64,000 bases of DNA from Strongylocentrotus droebachiensis (GCA_035222895.1 JAVYIG010004939.1:1-64000), one strand, 5' to 3'; counted from the first letter of the stretch, positions 1 to 11,335 are shown. Notes: generated from the letters alone by a model not told the origin. Made by a program: numbers and translations.

Positions 1-535
1 TATTGCGTGGAAGGGAATAGGCCATTTTCGTAATGTAATCAAATTTAATACATACGTCTTTGTGAACTTCCTCAATACAAATTATTTCATTCACCTGTCT
101 AGGATTCGCAATAGTCAGAATGCAAACTGCATGTATTAAGTGTGGCAACAACTAATGTATGCAGATTGGATTATGTCTATTTAAATACTATTATTATTAT
201 CAGGTGAATGAAATCGTTTGTATCGAGGCACTTGATTCACTTGGGGCGTCTTTGAGAATGCCCATAGATTTGGCCAAAACCCGTTCTAGATTTCAGGGCC
301 TCAGCGGTCATCCAACTGTTACTATAGTATCTTCTCGATTTTGCACACGAACCGCAGATTGTAATTCCCCAATGAGTTTGCGAAAATTGCCTAATGATTA
401 TTGGTGAATTATAAGGAGTAAGTAATCTAACGATTATAAGAGTTAGCCCTACGCGTTCATCAAAAATAGTAGGGCCTACTTGATTTGTTGATACTGAAAA
501 AGTTTTGTTTTAACATACGCGGGTTTACGCCAATG
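1..535. other. Spacer without recognisable feature
   Basis: AT-rich sequence with no long open frame resembling a known protein and no repeat that recurs elsewhere in the window. The 82-codon frame starting at 159 has no recognisable domain. Confidence 0.5.
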
Positions 536-735
536 ATTTTTAATGAGTAATCCAAGCTTTCTAGTGTCGATTTGAATGAAAACAGATTATTGACATTTTG
601 AACGAAATCGGACAAAAACTACGAAAGTTTTAGGGTTCTGAAAGTTGAGATCACTTTGTATCAAATTATGAGAATCTCAAATTGGCAAATTACTCATTTC
701 AATGTGACGTATTTCAGGATGACCCTCGCGTTCGT
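536..735 (+). repeat. Degenerate relative of the 53.9-kb TTAA element
   Basis: The block around 648-690 (GAGATCACTT, then a gap, then GAATCTCAAATTGGCAAAT) matches 54058-54095 in order and orientation. Both are followed by GTGACGTA. This looks like an old, end-less copy of the element at 53935-54477. Ends are not definable. Confidence 0.45.
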
Positions 736-1285
736 TGTACCCTTAAATATCATAATGTGGCGTTTTCTCGTATGTGCCTCAACCTTTATGTGAGTACTCA
801 AAATATGATATGAATTAATAAGATATAAAACGTCCCCCAAGAGACAAAAAAGAGTCTTGTCAGGCATAAGTTTTGAGAAACGGCATTCAAATGGGAGAGT
901 TGGCCACCACAACAGCTCATCTGCATTACCGATTCTGACGCATATACCATAAGTGGTCTGACTCTCTGCTTCTGTTTATTGGTTTGCTTTTTTGTGTTTC
1001 ATGTTCGTTTGTTTGTTTCCACTTTGCTTTCTTTGCTTTGTGTTGCTTTCCTTCAGAGTAATTTATAATGTCAAACTTAGATTTTAATTTAGAGTGTTGA
1101 AGTTAAACAAGATTCACACGTGTGTTAATGATCCCCCAATCTTTCTTCAGCACGATAGATATGATCTCGATGAGAACGTGTTTCTTCTGAATTGATATCC
1201 CGCTGGGGAAGGTGCAGTATCAAATTCCATTTTCTATTCATTTCGTGACATCACCCCTCATTCAGAGCGTACTTCATCAATCTGA
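736..1285. other. Spacer, nothing recognised
   Basis: AT-rich, with a TTTG-rich patch at about 978-1050 of the type often left at LINE 3' ends. No coding signal or terminal inverted repeat was found. Confidence 0.45.
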
Positions 1286-1784
1286 GGCTGTGTTTATACG
1301 GTCCTCCTTAACCCGATGCTCAACGGTGTTTTTTCCCCCTTAATTTGAATCCAGTTAACGCGAGGCGCCATCTGCCGCTGACGTAAGGCAGCGTTAGCGA
1401 CTAGCGCAGATTTTGACGCAACATGCAATATGAGATTTATACAAACACTGAATGCAAATTGAAACGCGCAAATATGCGGTGTACATTAGGGTTAAATAAC
1501 TGGCGCATAGGATAATTTCGTTTACAGAATTGTTTAGCGCAAGTAAATTGACGCAATGGAAATGACGTAGTGTGCAACGGGCAGTACGAATGCGCCAGTC
1601 AGTGGCACATTTCTACGTCAGGCACAGGACGACTCGTGTGCAACTCGCATAATACTGAATTCGCTCGCTGTCAGAAAGTCACCTTTCACGGTGTCATCAC
1701 AAAAGGCGTCGTGAGATCTCACACACGGATGGACAGCAACTCTTAATTCAAACGAGGTTTTGTGGAGGTTCGTATAAACACGAC
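1286..1784. mobile_element. Possible MITE with GTGTTTATACG termini
   Basis: The left end (TGTGTTTATACGGTCCTCC, 1290-1308) is nearly the reverse complement of the right end at 1764-1784 (GGAGGTTCGTATAAACACGA). About 500 bp lies between them, with GC-richer, CG-containing sequence and several GCGNNA words. No transposase reading frame is present. Only one copy occurs here, so the call rests on the ~20-bp imperfect inverted repeat. Confidence 0.45.
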
Positions 1785-3407
1785 CTTTACGTCGCTGCTG
1801 TCCCTCGCCTGTCGGTGCTCGCTCGCGTGGCCGTCGGGGCAAGGTGATTGAGAGATGCCTAAAATTATCACCCCTGGGAGTACCTTTACAGCAGCCGAAT
1901 GAACAACTGCTGTTGACAGTCGAAAAACCTTGCGCTGATTATCTGCTTTAATGAAGACCCCGGAGGGTTTTCCTCGCCGCTGAATGATTGATGCGTGTGC
2001 CTTTCGATGTTTTATTTTCCTTCGTCGTCTCCATTTTCCTTTTCTACCTCTTCTTGTCCTTTGTACTTTGATCTCTTCATTACAACTTGACTCCACCATC
2101 CCTCTCAAAATAAACGTTTTTACAGAAAATTCGTGGCGGTGTAAAGCGCTCTGGTTGCCCCCGTTGTGTATTGATGATCCTACTCATATTGCATTGAAAA
2201 TAGGAGAAAATCTCATGGCCCGAGGCTTTTACGTCACTTATAGACTGAAGTGCCTTGGTTCAAATAAATATTGACGATTGCTGCCTGGAATATGTTTTGT
2301 GTGTGTGTGTGATGAATTGTTGTATTAAGGACATTCAATCAATAATACTGAGACTCTGGAATTCGCATTGATCATTATTTTTCTAGCTGTTTACACGATA
2401 GGCGTAGGGCAGTACATGAATTCAACCGCTAGATATCTTATCTTTATTCACTGGTTTTGTTTACAACGGGTGTCCTTTTTCTTGTATTTGTATTTAATAA
2501 TCGAACTGTTATACAAATATACCAAGTCTGAGGAGGGACTGGCATAGTACTATTTTTTCCGAGGGGCGAATTAAGACATGCGCAGTTCTGCCAGGATAAA
2601 ATAGTGAAAACTATTCGGAGCCCTGGCAGAGATTTGTTTTTCATAGTGAAATTATACTTTATCACGTGAGCACCAATTGACGAATCGTGTATTAAGAATA
2701 CTCATAAACATTCATAGGAGGGATATAAAACTATATAAATTCTGTATGTACCACTTAAAATTATTATAGTACATGATATTCGAATCAATATTCCAAGAGC
2801 CCAATCTTAAGTTGCGAATCCATATGATTTGTTCGTCGGTTTTTATTGTTCTTTTCATTGTATATGTATAGACCTGTTGTTGTTGTTTTCTTTTTGTTTC
2901 CTTGTCCTGTCCTGTGTTTTCGGGCATTATATAGCCTAGGCTTGGATGTTTCTTTTTACATGCTTTCTTTTATTTTATTCAATAATTAAAGTATCTGACA
3001 ATTTAAACAAAATCCTTCTAGTGTTCGTTAAATGTATCAAATCCATCTGACACATTAACTCTCAATAATTCGTAAATTAGATCAAAGTTGATGAGGATTT
3101 TCGTAGGTTACTACTGCGTATAGGGGATACAGTCGAACGGTTATCCTGAATTGGCTATGACGCTATAATAAATGGGTTGTTTGGAATAGCAAAATGGAAA
3201 CTTTCAAAAACTTGCTAAAAATCAAGTATGTTCTCTGCGACTAGTTCTTCTTTGCTTATTTTTCTCAATTATCATGAATTTCCACACACAAAATCAACTC
3301 TAGGGCAATTTCAATACCCCATTGTACGGAGTGTGTATTGGATTACGTAATACATCGTTGTCCTTGCTATATTAGGTTTTATATATCTAAATCTTCGAAT
3401 GTATTAT
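1785..3407. other. Spacer, mixed composition
   Basis: The first 500 bases are GC-richer and give Arg-rich open frames on the minus strand. These have no recognisable domain and look like chance. The remainder is AT-rich with a short (GT)n at about 2297-2311. No repeat seen elsewhere in the window was found. Confidence 0.4.
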
Positions 3408-3562
3408 GGTATAGAGATATCGACTGCTTTGAGAGGCCTGACTGGTTTTATATGCTTAAGGAACTCGCTCAGGGTCATGGCAGGATCTGAGCGAGTTCCC
3501 CAGAGCATATAAAACCAGCCAGACCTCGAATATTAAAGCAGTCGATATCCCTTTTATATACC
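3408..3562. repeat. Fold-back palindrome, ~155 bp
   Basis: The left arm (GATATCGACTGCTTT near 3416; TGACTGGTTTTATATGC near 3439) is the near-exact reverse complement of the right arm (GCATATAAAACCAGCCA near 3505; AAAGCAGTCGATATC near 3535). Both arms carry GAACTCGCTC / GAGCGAGTTC next to a loop of about 20 bases. It is a strong hairpin of the kind left by short fold-back transposons or small-RNA precursors. Only one copy is in the window. Confidence 0.75.
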
Positions 3563-4690
3563 GAATTCAAACAAAAATCTACCAAGAATTCTTACCATAT
3601 CCTTTTATCGAGTAAAGATTGGTTAAAACTTCACGGAACATCTGAGAAGCTGTCTGTTTATCACCTACGAAAAATGGCTGAAATTTTCGATCAGTTGGGA
3701 ATCGCAGACAAAAAACACTGTAGGGCCTATGGTGTCCGCACTCGCTCAAAGAACATTTTAACTAGTAAACCAATGGGTATCGCAGCAAGATTTTATTATT
3801 TTTCCGGTAACTGGAATTTTGCCGGGATTTTACTCTTGGACTATTAATCGGTTTTGGCATTTTTCGTTTCTTTACGGGAATGGCTAAAATCACGACTGCA
3901 ATTTCGACCAATCAGATGGCTGGATTTCTTAAGTGAGGTATATAATACATTATATTAATTTATGCAACATGTGTCATGTTATTACAAGAAGTAAAAAAAT
4001 TGTTTTTCTGCTGTATATAACTTTCCTTCTGTTTTGCTATATAAACTGCATTGTAAATTGATTTAGATGATACATATTTTTACAAACAGAATATTGATTT
4101 GCTACATTGCATTGTAAATTGATTTATATGTTTATAAACATTATTATTGATGTACATCAATGAAGTTTGATATATACAATGCGATACAATACAATAAATG
4201 TTGGCACATTTTAATAGTTGACGCACGAGACAATTCAAATAAATATTGCCTTGAATTGATTTTTCTTACGTAGTTGCGATTATGTTTGAAAATAACTTGG
4301 CGGATATTAAATAAATGGCCTATAGGCTTGTTCAAATATATACTGTATCACAGTTACATGGCGACTCAATCTCTGCATACTTATATTTATCATTGTAACC
4401 TCGTGAACAAAAGAAACGCTTTGTAAAATTAAAAAAAGTTGGCTTTCCTCATCGATAACCCCCTAAAAACTAGGCCAAAACCAGAATGGTAAATTATCAT
4501 TATTGAATGCGCATTCATGAAGTGTGATTTCCACGGTAGGCCTATATCCATTACGATTCTGAAGTGACTGGGGAGTTTTTTTCGACACAAAAAGTGATTA
4601 GTAAAGCGAAATACTCGAGGTGGAGGTGTGCTCCAGACAGCGTCGAGTGTCGTAGCGGCGTGGAGGGCGCGTAGGAAGCACACGACCCTT
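3563..4690. other. AT-rich spacer
   Basis: Contains an imperfect direct repeat of TTGCATTGTAAATTGATTTA-like sequence near 4048-4065 and 4108-4127. Nothing coding was recognised. Confidence 0.45.
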
Positions 4691-4740
4691 TCGAAGAGTG
4701 TGTGAGAGTATTAAAGGGAGAGAAAGAGAGAGAGAGAGGG

Positions 4741-4777
<37 letters not shown>

Positions 4778-4840
4778 GGGGGGGGGGGAGAGAGAGAGAG
4801 AGAGAGGGAGAGAGACAGAGACAGAGACAGACAGAAAGAT
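4691..4840. repeat. (GA)n microsatellite with a G run
   Basis: Nearly pure GA dinucleotide sequence interrupted by an uninterrupted G run near 4776-4788. The Leu/Ser open frame on the opposite strand is only a translation of this repeat. Confidence 0.9.
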
Positions 4841-5284
4841 TTATATATACATATATATAAATATGGAATTAAAATGAATGTGAGAAGAAGATGACGCAAT
4901 ACTCATGAAACTCGATTTCTAATGCATTGTATCTCTGATTCCTTAAAATGTTTACGTACATTTCAAATAGAAATCCATATGCATCTTAAGACAAGTCCCC
5001 TACTCCCTACCCCCACCTTCACAAACGTTGAGAAATAATGAAATAGTTTAACGTTATCGTAATGACGATATTTCGCGGATGGGATGGAATTTAAAAAAAA
5101 AATGTAATGGTATCTATTCCTACAATGCCAGGGAATAATAAAAAAAAACATATTGATTGAAAATATCAATCAATACAATATTTGCGTAATCATTATTTTG
5201 TCGTGCACCTGGTTTTTTTCCTTCTCTCTTCTTTTCATATGACTTCTGTTTGTATTGAAGGACGTTTAACGCAGACGGATACCT

Positions 5285-5503
5285 CTCTCACTCACCCTCT
5301 CTCTCTCTCTCTTTCTCTCCCTCTCTCCATCTTTTTCTCACCCCTCCCCTCTCTCTTTCTCTCCCTCTTCTCTTTCCCTCATTTTTGTTTAATTCCTCTT
5401 CTCCTTTTCTTTCTGTATCTAACTAACCCCCTTAAAAAATCTCTTTCTTCTCTCTCCTCTCAGGCAATCATTCTTTCATTCCCGCTCTGGCTCCCACTGT
5501 CCC

Positions 5504-5538
<35 letters not shown>

Positions 5539-5578
5539 CTCTCTCTCTCTCTCTTTCTCTCTCTCTCCCTTTCTCCCC

Positions 5579-5613
<35 letters not shown>

Positions 5614-6070
5614 CCTCTCTCCATCTTTTTCTCACCCCTCCCCTCTCTCTTTCTCTCCCTCTTCTCTTTCCCTCATTTTTGTTTAGTTTCCTCCTTTTCT
5701 CTCTTTATCTAACTACCCCCGCCCCCCTTAAACGAAATCTCTCTTTTCTCTCTCCTCTCAGGCAATCATTCTTTCATTCCCGCTCTGTCTTTCGCTGCCC
5801 TGTCTCTCTCTCTCTCTTTCTTTCTCTCCCTCTTTATCTTTTCTTCCCTCTCACACCCGTTTCCTTTACTCTTTCTCCCCTTTCATCCGCGCTGTCTCTC
5901 TTCCTCTTTTTCTCTCCCCCCACCCCTCTCTCTCTCTCTATCTTACTAGTATATCGCTCTTCTCTCGTCCTCTCTCTTTTTTCACTTTTATCTCTCCCTC
6001 TCTCCCCCCTCTTTCTCTCTCTCTCTCTCTCTCTCCCTCTCTATATTCCCCTAGCCCCTCTTCAGCTCTC
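5285..6070. repeat. CT-rich array with ~295-bp internal duplication
   Basis: This is CT microsatellite sequence, but the non-repetitive interludes are duplicated. The stretch from about 5317 to 5505 (with CATCTTTTTCTCACCCCTCC, then CAGGCAATCATTCTTTCATT) recurs at about 5611-5805. The array therefore has a higher-order unit and did not grow only by slippage. Its Ser/Leu/Phe open frames are artefacts. Confidence 0.85.
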
Positions 6071-6910
6071 CATCTCAGGCCTCCTTTTCCCCCTTAAGCT
6101 TCGACATGAAAAGATACCACTGCAAACATGGGAGTCGATATTCTGATCGTCACTTTATTAGAGTCCATTACCCGTACACCCGGGGGAGAAATCAATACAA
6201 TGTTCAATGTCATATTATGCTTCGTACTTTTGATATTAAAGATCAGTCCTATGACAACCTACGGCAAGCAGGTGTTTCTTGCTCCTTTCGTACGTCGCAT
6301 CTAACACCTAACCTATCAATTGACGAAAGGGAGAATGTGCTAGTTATGACGGATTTCCATTTTGTCTTCCTTCGAATTCTAAAGAACATTTTACGCGCTC
6401 TGGATTATCACAGTAAATTTACTCATACCGAAATGAACACGGAATGGTTTAAATCGATAATCCCAAGGCGAGCCTAACTTTTTATTCTCCAGTTTAATGT
6501 GTGATGTAATACTTGTGAAGTTTTTTTCTTCTTTTTAATCTGTTAAATCAACGTTCACCGGTTTTAAAGGGCAATCTAATGTTTTTGAAAGGTTTAAGTT
6601 GTTATTGTTGCTTTTGTCTTCTTCTGTATAGTTGTGATTATTGAAAATGTGTGTGCATAATGATCATCATTTGTGTTTTTAAGGGGATTTTCTTTGTAAT
6701 ATTGCACTTTTTACGTTTTTCTAAAGCGAAACGGCCTGAAACGTGGCCTAATTGTCTTCACCACTAATTCAAAAGGTAATCCCAGTGTTTCTCTTCTAAA
6801 CGACTTTAATCTATTATAACTCAGTAGATTTTTAATAGTGCGTTATAAGAAGAGGTGACCGCGATGAATTTGTTTCGTGTGAAGGGTTACTTGGGTTCGC
6901 ATCATAATGT
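6071..6910. other. Spacer downstream of the CT array
   Basis: An open frame of 123 codons (6106-6477, +) has no recognisable domain and ordinary AT-rich flanks; I do not call it a gene. A lone TTAAAGGGCAATCTAAT at 6564 looks like one end of a TTAA element, but its partner was not found. Confidence 0.4.
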
Positions 6911-7493
6911 TAAAGGGATAGTTGAGTTCTTGTTTAAGACCGAAATATACCTTCACAGTGCATGGTTATTGCTCTTATTTTTATATATGACATTTCTAGT
7001 GCTCTTTTAGAACCTAAAATTGCTATGAAGGTAATTTTAGACCCCAAAATGTGTAAAATTTAGGTTAAATCCGATCATACAGATTCAGCTCCACTTTCAA
7101 AAAAATTACGGTGACCGCTAATTTAATAATTTGATATTAATAACGATACACGAACCGGCTGGTGTGCGAATTATAAACAACACCAAAAAGCAAACAAAAA
7201 GCCAACATTGGCATTGGCTAGAATAAAACGTATAAAGCGCTATCTCATTTTTTCAATGGCTGCTTCAAAATTATCGAATATTAATTTTGTGGGGGTCCAA
7301 AAATGTTAGAAATGGTTATATTTATGGATATTTCAGCCGTCTCTAAACCGATTTTTGATTTTAAAAAGATGATTTTTTCAATTGAATTGTATGCTCTTTC
7401 AAATTGTCACTCAGTTTTTCATTATCTCACACAAAAAACATCTTGTGTAGCGTCCTCTATACCAAAACTCAACTATCCCTTAAAGTTCGGCAT
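6911..7493. mobile_element. TTAA-flanked MITE, family B
   Basis: The left end TTAAAGGGATAGTTGAGTT (from 6911) is matched by the reverse complement AACTCAACTATCCCTTAA at the right end (to 7493). No transposase frame is present. The right-terminal ~85 bp (with CTCAGTTTTTCATTATCTCA) recurs inverted at 38578-38665, which confirms a dispersed family. It ends about 370 bp before the receptor exon and could affect that gene's upstream region. The Kolobok/T2 assignment is inferred from the TTAA flanks and the AGG start. Confidence 0.75.
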
Positions 7494-7840
7494 CGATTTC
7501 CGCTTACCCACCGGGCTTTTGAAACCAGCTTTGGGCCATCACGCGTGCATGTAAAGGTTTTCGGAAAGAAAAAGTGGCCGTCTGCTTTTCCATTCAATCA
7601 ATTTGTTGTCAGTTCTCAAGAGGCAATCGGTATGTATGAGAATATGGATTGACTTGATACAAATATCTGTAAGGACATTAGCGTCATCATCAAACCAGCC
7701 ATCACGTCCATGCCAAATACAATTTTCTTCCCAAATTTCTTTCGACATCCACCTTTTCTGGTTTAGTTCTCGCCATCTTCCTGACATATTGTTTCTAAAA
7801 TAACCAAAATAATGAGCCCAATAATCAAATTTTGTTACAA
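7494..7840. other. Short spacer upstream of the receptor exon
   Basis: Presumably intron or 5' flank of the receptor gene. No clear TATA box or start site can be assigned. Confidence 0.35.
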
Positions 7841-7866
7841 TTCTTTCTCATTGCCTTTCAAAATAG
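7841..7866 (+). other. Candidate 3' splice site before the receptor exon
   Basis: A pyrimidine-rich tract (TTCTTTCTCATTGCCTTTCA, 7841-7860) is followed by AAATAG, with the AG at 7865-7866. The receptor frame is open from here to its end, and the TAG that closes the frame upstream coincides with this acceptor. If used, the exon starts at 7867 and an upstream exon supplies 5'UTR or a few codons. Confidence 0.55.
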
Positions 7867-7914
7867 GTCGACAGATCGACAGCCGAATCGAGTGGTTACT
7901 TGGAAATACTGGAC

Positions 7915-8976
7915 ATGACTGCAACCATGGCAACCGCAGAGACCGAAGGAAACATGACTGATGATTTTATGATGAACTTTGACGTCACCGTCCCGATATC
8001 GATCTCCATCGTAATCGCTCTTCTTATGATCGTGGTCACCATCGGAGTCCTTGGAAACTTGATGGTCATCGTCATCGTGTTCAAAAACTCCACGATGCGG
8101 ACAACGCCGAATGCTATGGTGGCATCGCTAGCGGTCGCAGACCTTCTCGTTCTTCTGATGTCGGTGCCCTTCAAAATTATATTTCTATTTACAAAGACTT
8201 GGCCTTTCGGAAACGTCTGGTGTAAAGTCGTTCATCACCTAGCCACCTCTTGCGGGTTGGTATCCGTGTATTCACTGGTAGCTCTCAGCGCAGATCGTTA
8301 CCACGCTATTGTGCGCCCAACGAGCTACACCGGTAATAGGAGTGCGTGTAAGCTGTCCTCTCTGGTGGGTTCCCTATGGGTGATTTCCATCGCACTGGGG
8401 ATACCACCTTTCATTTCGTCCCGCGCAATGCCCACGCTGCATCCAGACTTCACTTTCTGCTACATGGACATGGGTAAATACAAGGAAGTCTACACCATCA
8501 CGTTCTGTATCCTAATGTTCGTATTCCCTCTCCTTCTCATCAGTGTCTACTACTCCCGGGTGGCATGGCGTCTCCTGAAGAGCGCTAGGGCTATTCCAGG
8601 GGAAGCCAATGACAAGCGCCCTCAACTGCGCTCCAGGAAGCGCTTAGCCGTGGTTGTTCTTGCTATCGTCGTACTTTTCGCCATACTTTGGTTTCCACAC
8701 ATTTGCGTGCGACTCTTCTTTCAGTTCCACCCTTATGCTATGGACCTCCCGGGAATGGGCGAGGCCAAGCTATTTTCTGACGTCATCAAGTATCTAAACC
8801 CTTGCATCAATCCTTACATCCTCTGCTTCATAAGCTCGACCTACCGGAAGCATTTTCGTCGCTCTTTCTGTTGGTTGTGCAGCAGGAAAAGGCGTTTTGA
8901 CCGCGCGCGTTCGCTTACGTTCTCGTCCAAAGGGTCGTCGACGCGAACGAAATTTACCGAATTCCTCCCGATGTAA
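7915..8976 (+). CDS. Bombesin/CCHamide-type neuropeptide receptor (rhodopsin-class GPCR)
   Basis: A 353-residue seven-helix receptor, expected at the plasma membrane to bind a secreted peptide and signal through G proteins. The sequence shows GN at 47-48 (helix 1), LAVAD ending at D76 (helix 2), Cys103 before helix 3 and Cys182 in loop 2 (conserved disulphide), and ALSADRYHAIVRP with DRY at 127-129. It also shows Trp155 (helix 4), Pro205 (helix 5), LWFP with Trp259 (helix 6), and NPYIL at 299-303 instead of NPxxY. One N-glycosylation sequon (NMT, 13) and Cys319/322 for palmitoylation are visible. ALSADRYxAIVRP, SRKRLA before helix 6, and the Leu in NPxxL are typical of bombesin, endothelin and CCHamide receptors; the ligand is unknown. 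The start is the first ATG; the ATG at 7927 has a stronger context (ACCATGG). All helices lie in one exon. Confidence 0.93.
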   Translation: MTATMATAETEGNMTDDFMMNFDVTVPISISIVIALLMIVVTIGVLGNLMVIVIVFKNSTMRTTPNAMVASLAVADLLVLLMSVPFKIIFLFTKTWPFGNVWCKVVHHLATSCGLVSVYSLVALSADRYHAIVRPTSYTGNRSACKLSSLVGSLWVISIALGIPPFISSRAMPTLHPDFTFCYMDMGKYKEVYTITFCILMFVFPLLLISVYYSRVAWRLLKSARAIPGEANDKRPQLRSRKRLAVVVLAIVVLFAILWFPHICVRLFFQFHPYAMDLPGMGEAKLFSDVIKYLNPCINPYILCFISSTYRKHFRRSFCWLCSRKRRFDRARSLTFSSKGSSTRTKFTEFLPM

Positions 8977-9709
8977 TACCGAAAGGACGCACCATCCTCG
9001 GAAAGTTTTATCGACTGTTTTGAAACCTACTACGACCTACAACAAGAGCAGAACAGATTATATACACAAGGATTACAATATGTCGGTCATCTAAGACACT
9101 GCACTTTTGTTTAAAAAAACTCTATAAATAAAACCGGTTCCACGGGGTTTAAGACTAGAATATGATTATATCACCTACTAAGACAAAAGATTTATCCTGC
9201 ACTTTACAAGTACTATCATAATATTTTGTATAAATTGGAGGCCTAAATAATCATTTAATGAATCGACTCATAGCAAGGGGATGAACATAATGAGACCGAG
9301 GAAATTGCAGATGGTAATACTCGTCGTATAATTATGTTATGATATTGATATCTCCTCAAGGAAATCATTTATATTTTCAAACATGTTGTAAATTGTCCGT
9401 AAATTCATCATGAAATGATGAAAGAAAAGAAAAAACCTGTTGGGTACAACATTTAGCAATGTGTCTTTAATTTGTAGAATAAGGGATTATCGATATCAGT
9501 GTACCTTTAATGTATACATCCCTTTTATGAGAATAAAACATATATAGTTTAATTACTGTTTATAATTTGAATTGGACTAATTAGTAAGTATATACAATTA
9601 CAGTTGTACATTTGATAGTAATACAAACAGTTCAAGAATTCATTTCTTAAAACTTTAAAAGTTAAGTTCAGTTACATTTGAAAAGAAATTGTAAGCAATA
9701 CTGGAAGAA
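8977..9709 (+). other. Receptor 3'UTR and flank
   Basis: The sequence becomes strongly AT-rich immediately after the stop. No further coding signal is seen. Confidence 0.5.
9127..9132 (+). promoter_or_regulatory. Polyadenylation signal AATAAA for the receptor
   Basis: The first canonical AATAAA after the stop codon, about 150 bases downstream. A second one lies at 9532-9537. Which is used cannot be told from sequence. Confidence 0.5.
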
Positions 9710-9770
9710 TTGGTGTATAATGTAAGGTTTCGAAATCATCAAAATGATAAGAAATTAACTGCGTGGTCTG
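9710..9770 (+). repeat. Fragment of MITE family A
   Basis: The segment ATCATCAAAATGATAAGAAA and its neighbours match the middle of the family A element (19117-19140). Both ends are missing, so this is an old fragment. Confidence 0.6.
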
Positions 9771-10659
9771 GGCTCTGTTTCATAAACGGAAATAACGAAA
9801 TCTAAATTTCTATTACAATTTTGCTCTCAGTCAATCAACTGCCATTATTTCAGTAGCTTATAACAGTAACTCTATTTCTGTGATTTGGTTCTCACAATAA
9901 TTTCTATTTTTATTTGGGAATGTTTTACTGTTACAAATTTGTTACCCATTTAAACAGTGTGAAACTGATTTCTTAACTTATTAAATCAAATTGCACAATA
10001 CAACTTTTAAATGGATGGCATGGGTCAACAGCATACTTGAATAGCAGAAGGAGAATGTAGCCGTATTTTTGTTATAAGTGTAAATTTCCTCAGTAGTTAC
10101 ACACTTTACACTTGAATGACGAATGTAATATATATTCTAACTTTATATCTGTACATATGTATACATTACAGTTATCGCACATGTAAATTCGCAATATATA
10201 TAAAATTACGTATCATGTATTTAACCAGAGTAACTATTTCGATTTTGTAAAATAATGATAAGTTCATATATGAAAAAGACATAAAAGATAAGCTATTCCA
10301 TTGAAAGTCGATAAATATTACGTATTTCCGTGATTGGTTCATTAACTTTATTTTCTTTCCTTTCTTTGTATAAATAGTTTACCCCCCCCCCCCCCACCCC
10401 CCCCAACAACTTTTGAACACGTTATCTTTTGTCAAAGAAGAATAAAAACAAAAACAAGGACGATGATGAAGAAATAGCTTGTTATGACTATTAAGACGTT
10501 GAGGTGATGCATGAATTCCTATATCAAACACTGCATTCGTATATGAATAAAACAAACAGAGGGAAACATAGATTCAATAGATTGCACTGCTACCATAAAT
10601 AATAAATAAATAATATTTCTACTTCAAAACTTCTACATCAACTCCTACCACTCTGGAAA
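9771..10659. other. AT-rich spacer with a C tract
   Basis: Holds a poly-C run (about 10381-10404) and the sequence GGGCTCTGTTTCATAAA (9769), which resembles one terminus of a hAT-like MITE without a visible partner. Confidence 0.4.
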
Positions 10660-10935
10660 CCAATCATACTACTGCAACCATTACATCTACTGATTATTAT
10701 ACTGCTACTACTATTACTACCATGACTACTACTCCTACGACGTCGACGATGACGAATACTTCTGCTACAAATACTACTACTATTTGTATAATCTGCTGCT
10801 CTTTCTAGACCGATATCAATATTACTTCTACAACTACCAATGCTACTGATACGACTGCTGATACTACTACTACTACCGTTACTACTAACACAACAACAAC
10901 AACAACAAGACTACTACTACTGTTACTATTGCTAA
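10660..10935. repeat. ACT/ATT-type trinucleotide array, imperfect
   Basis: Degenerate (ACT)n with ATT, ACC and ACG variants and a short (AAC)n at the end. Confidence 0.85.
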
Positions 10936-11169
10936 CATTTTCTTAGTATGCCTACCTTATTGTGTGTTACCCGTACAAACCTAAAGGAATATATTTGAAA
11001 ATGTTTGATTATTTGCATTCAGTTTACCAGACCTTTTGGGTAAATGGGGGTTTGTTTTCACCAATACTCATGTAACTCGATCCGACGTGAAGACCCGATT
11101 GACCTAAGTAAGCCTTATACACATGTAGCATACATATAAGTTAAGCACGTTGCCAATTCAACGAGGTTG

Positions 11170-11335
11170 AGACGATGACTACTTCTACTACTACTACTAG
11201 TAGTAGTAGTATTATTAGTATGTTGTTAGCACTTCTACTTCATATTACTGCTGATACTGCTACTTATACTTCTTCTACCAGCACCACCACTCCTACTATG
11301 ACTACCGTTACTTCTACTACTCCTACCGATAATGG
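11170..11335. repeat. Second ACT-type trinucleotide array
   Basis: Same composition as the array at 10.7 kb. It is separated from it by 230 bases of ordinary sequence. Confidence 0.85.

Noticed and set aside
1743-2108. Arg-rich minus-strand frame of 121 codons
   Set aside because: Overlaps a putative MITE edge and GC-richer spacer; basic composition without a domain.
5182-6146. Two overlapping plus-strand frames of 155-176 codons rich in Ser and Leu
   Set aside because: Products of the CT-rich array; the frames follow the repeat and not a gene.
6106-6477. 123-codon frame outside the simple repeat
   Set aside because: No recognisable motif, no splice or start context beyond chance, and partly within the CT array border.
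7900-7914. Receptor start at the TTG codon at 7900
   Set aside because: Not ATG; the first ATGs are at 7915 and 7927, and the upstream open stretch is better explained by a splice acceptor.
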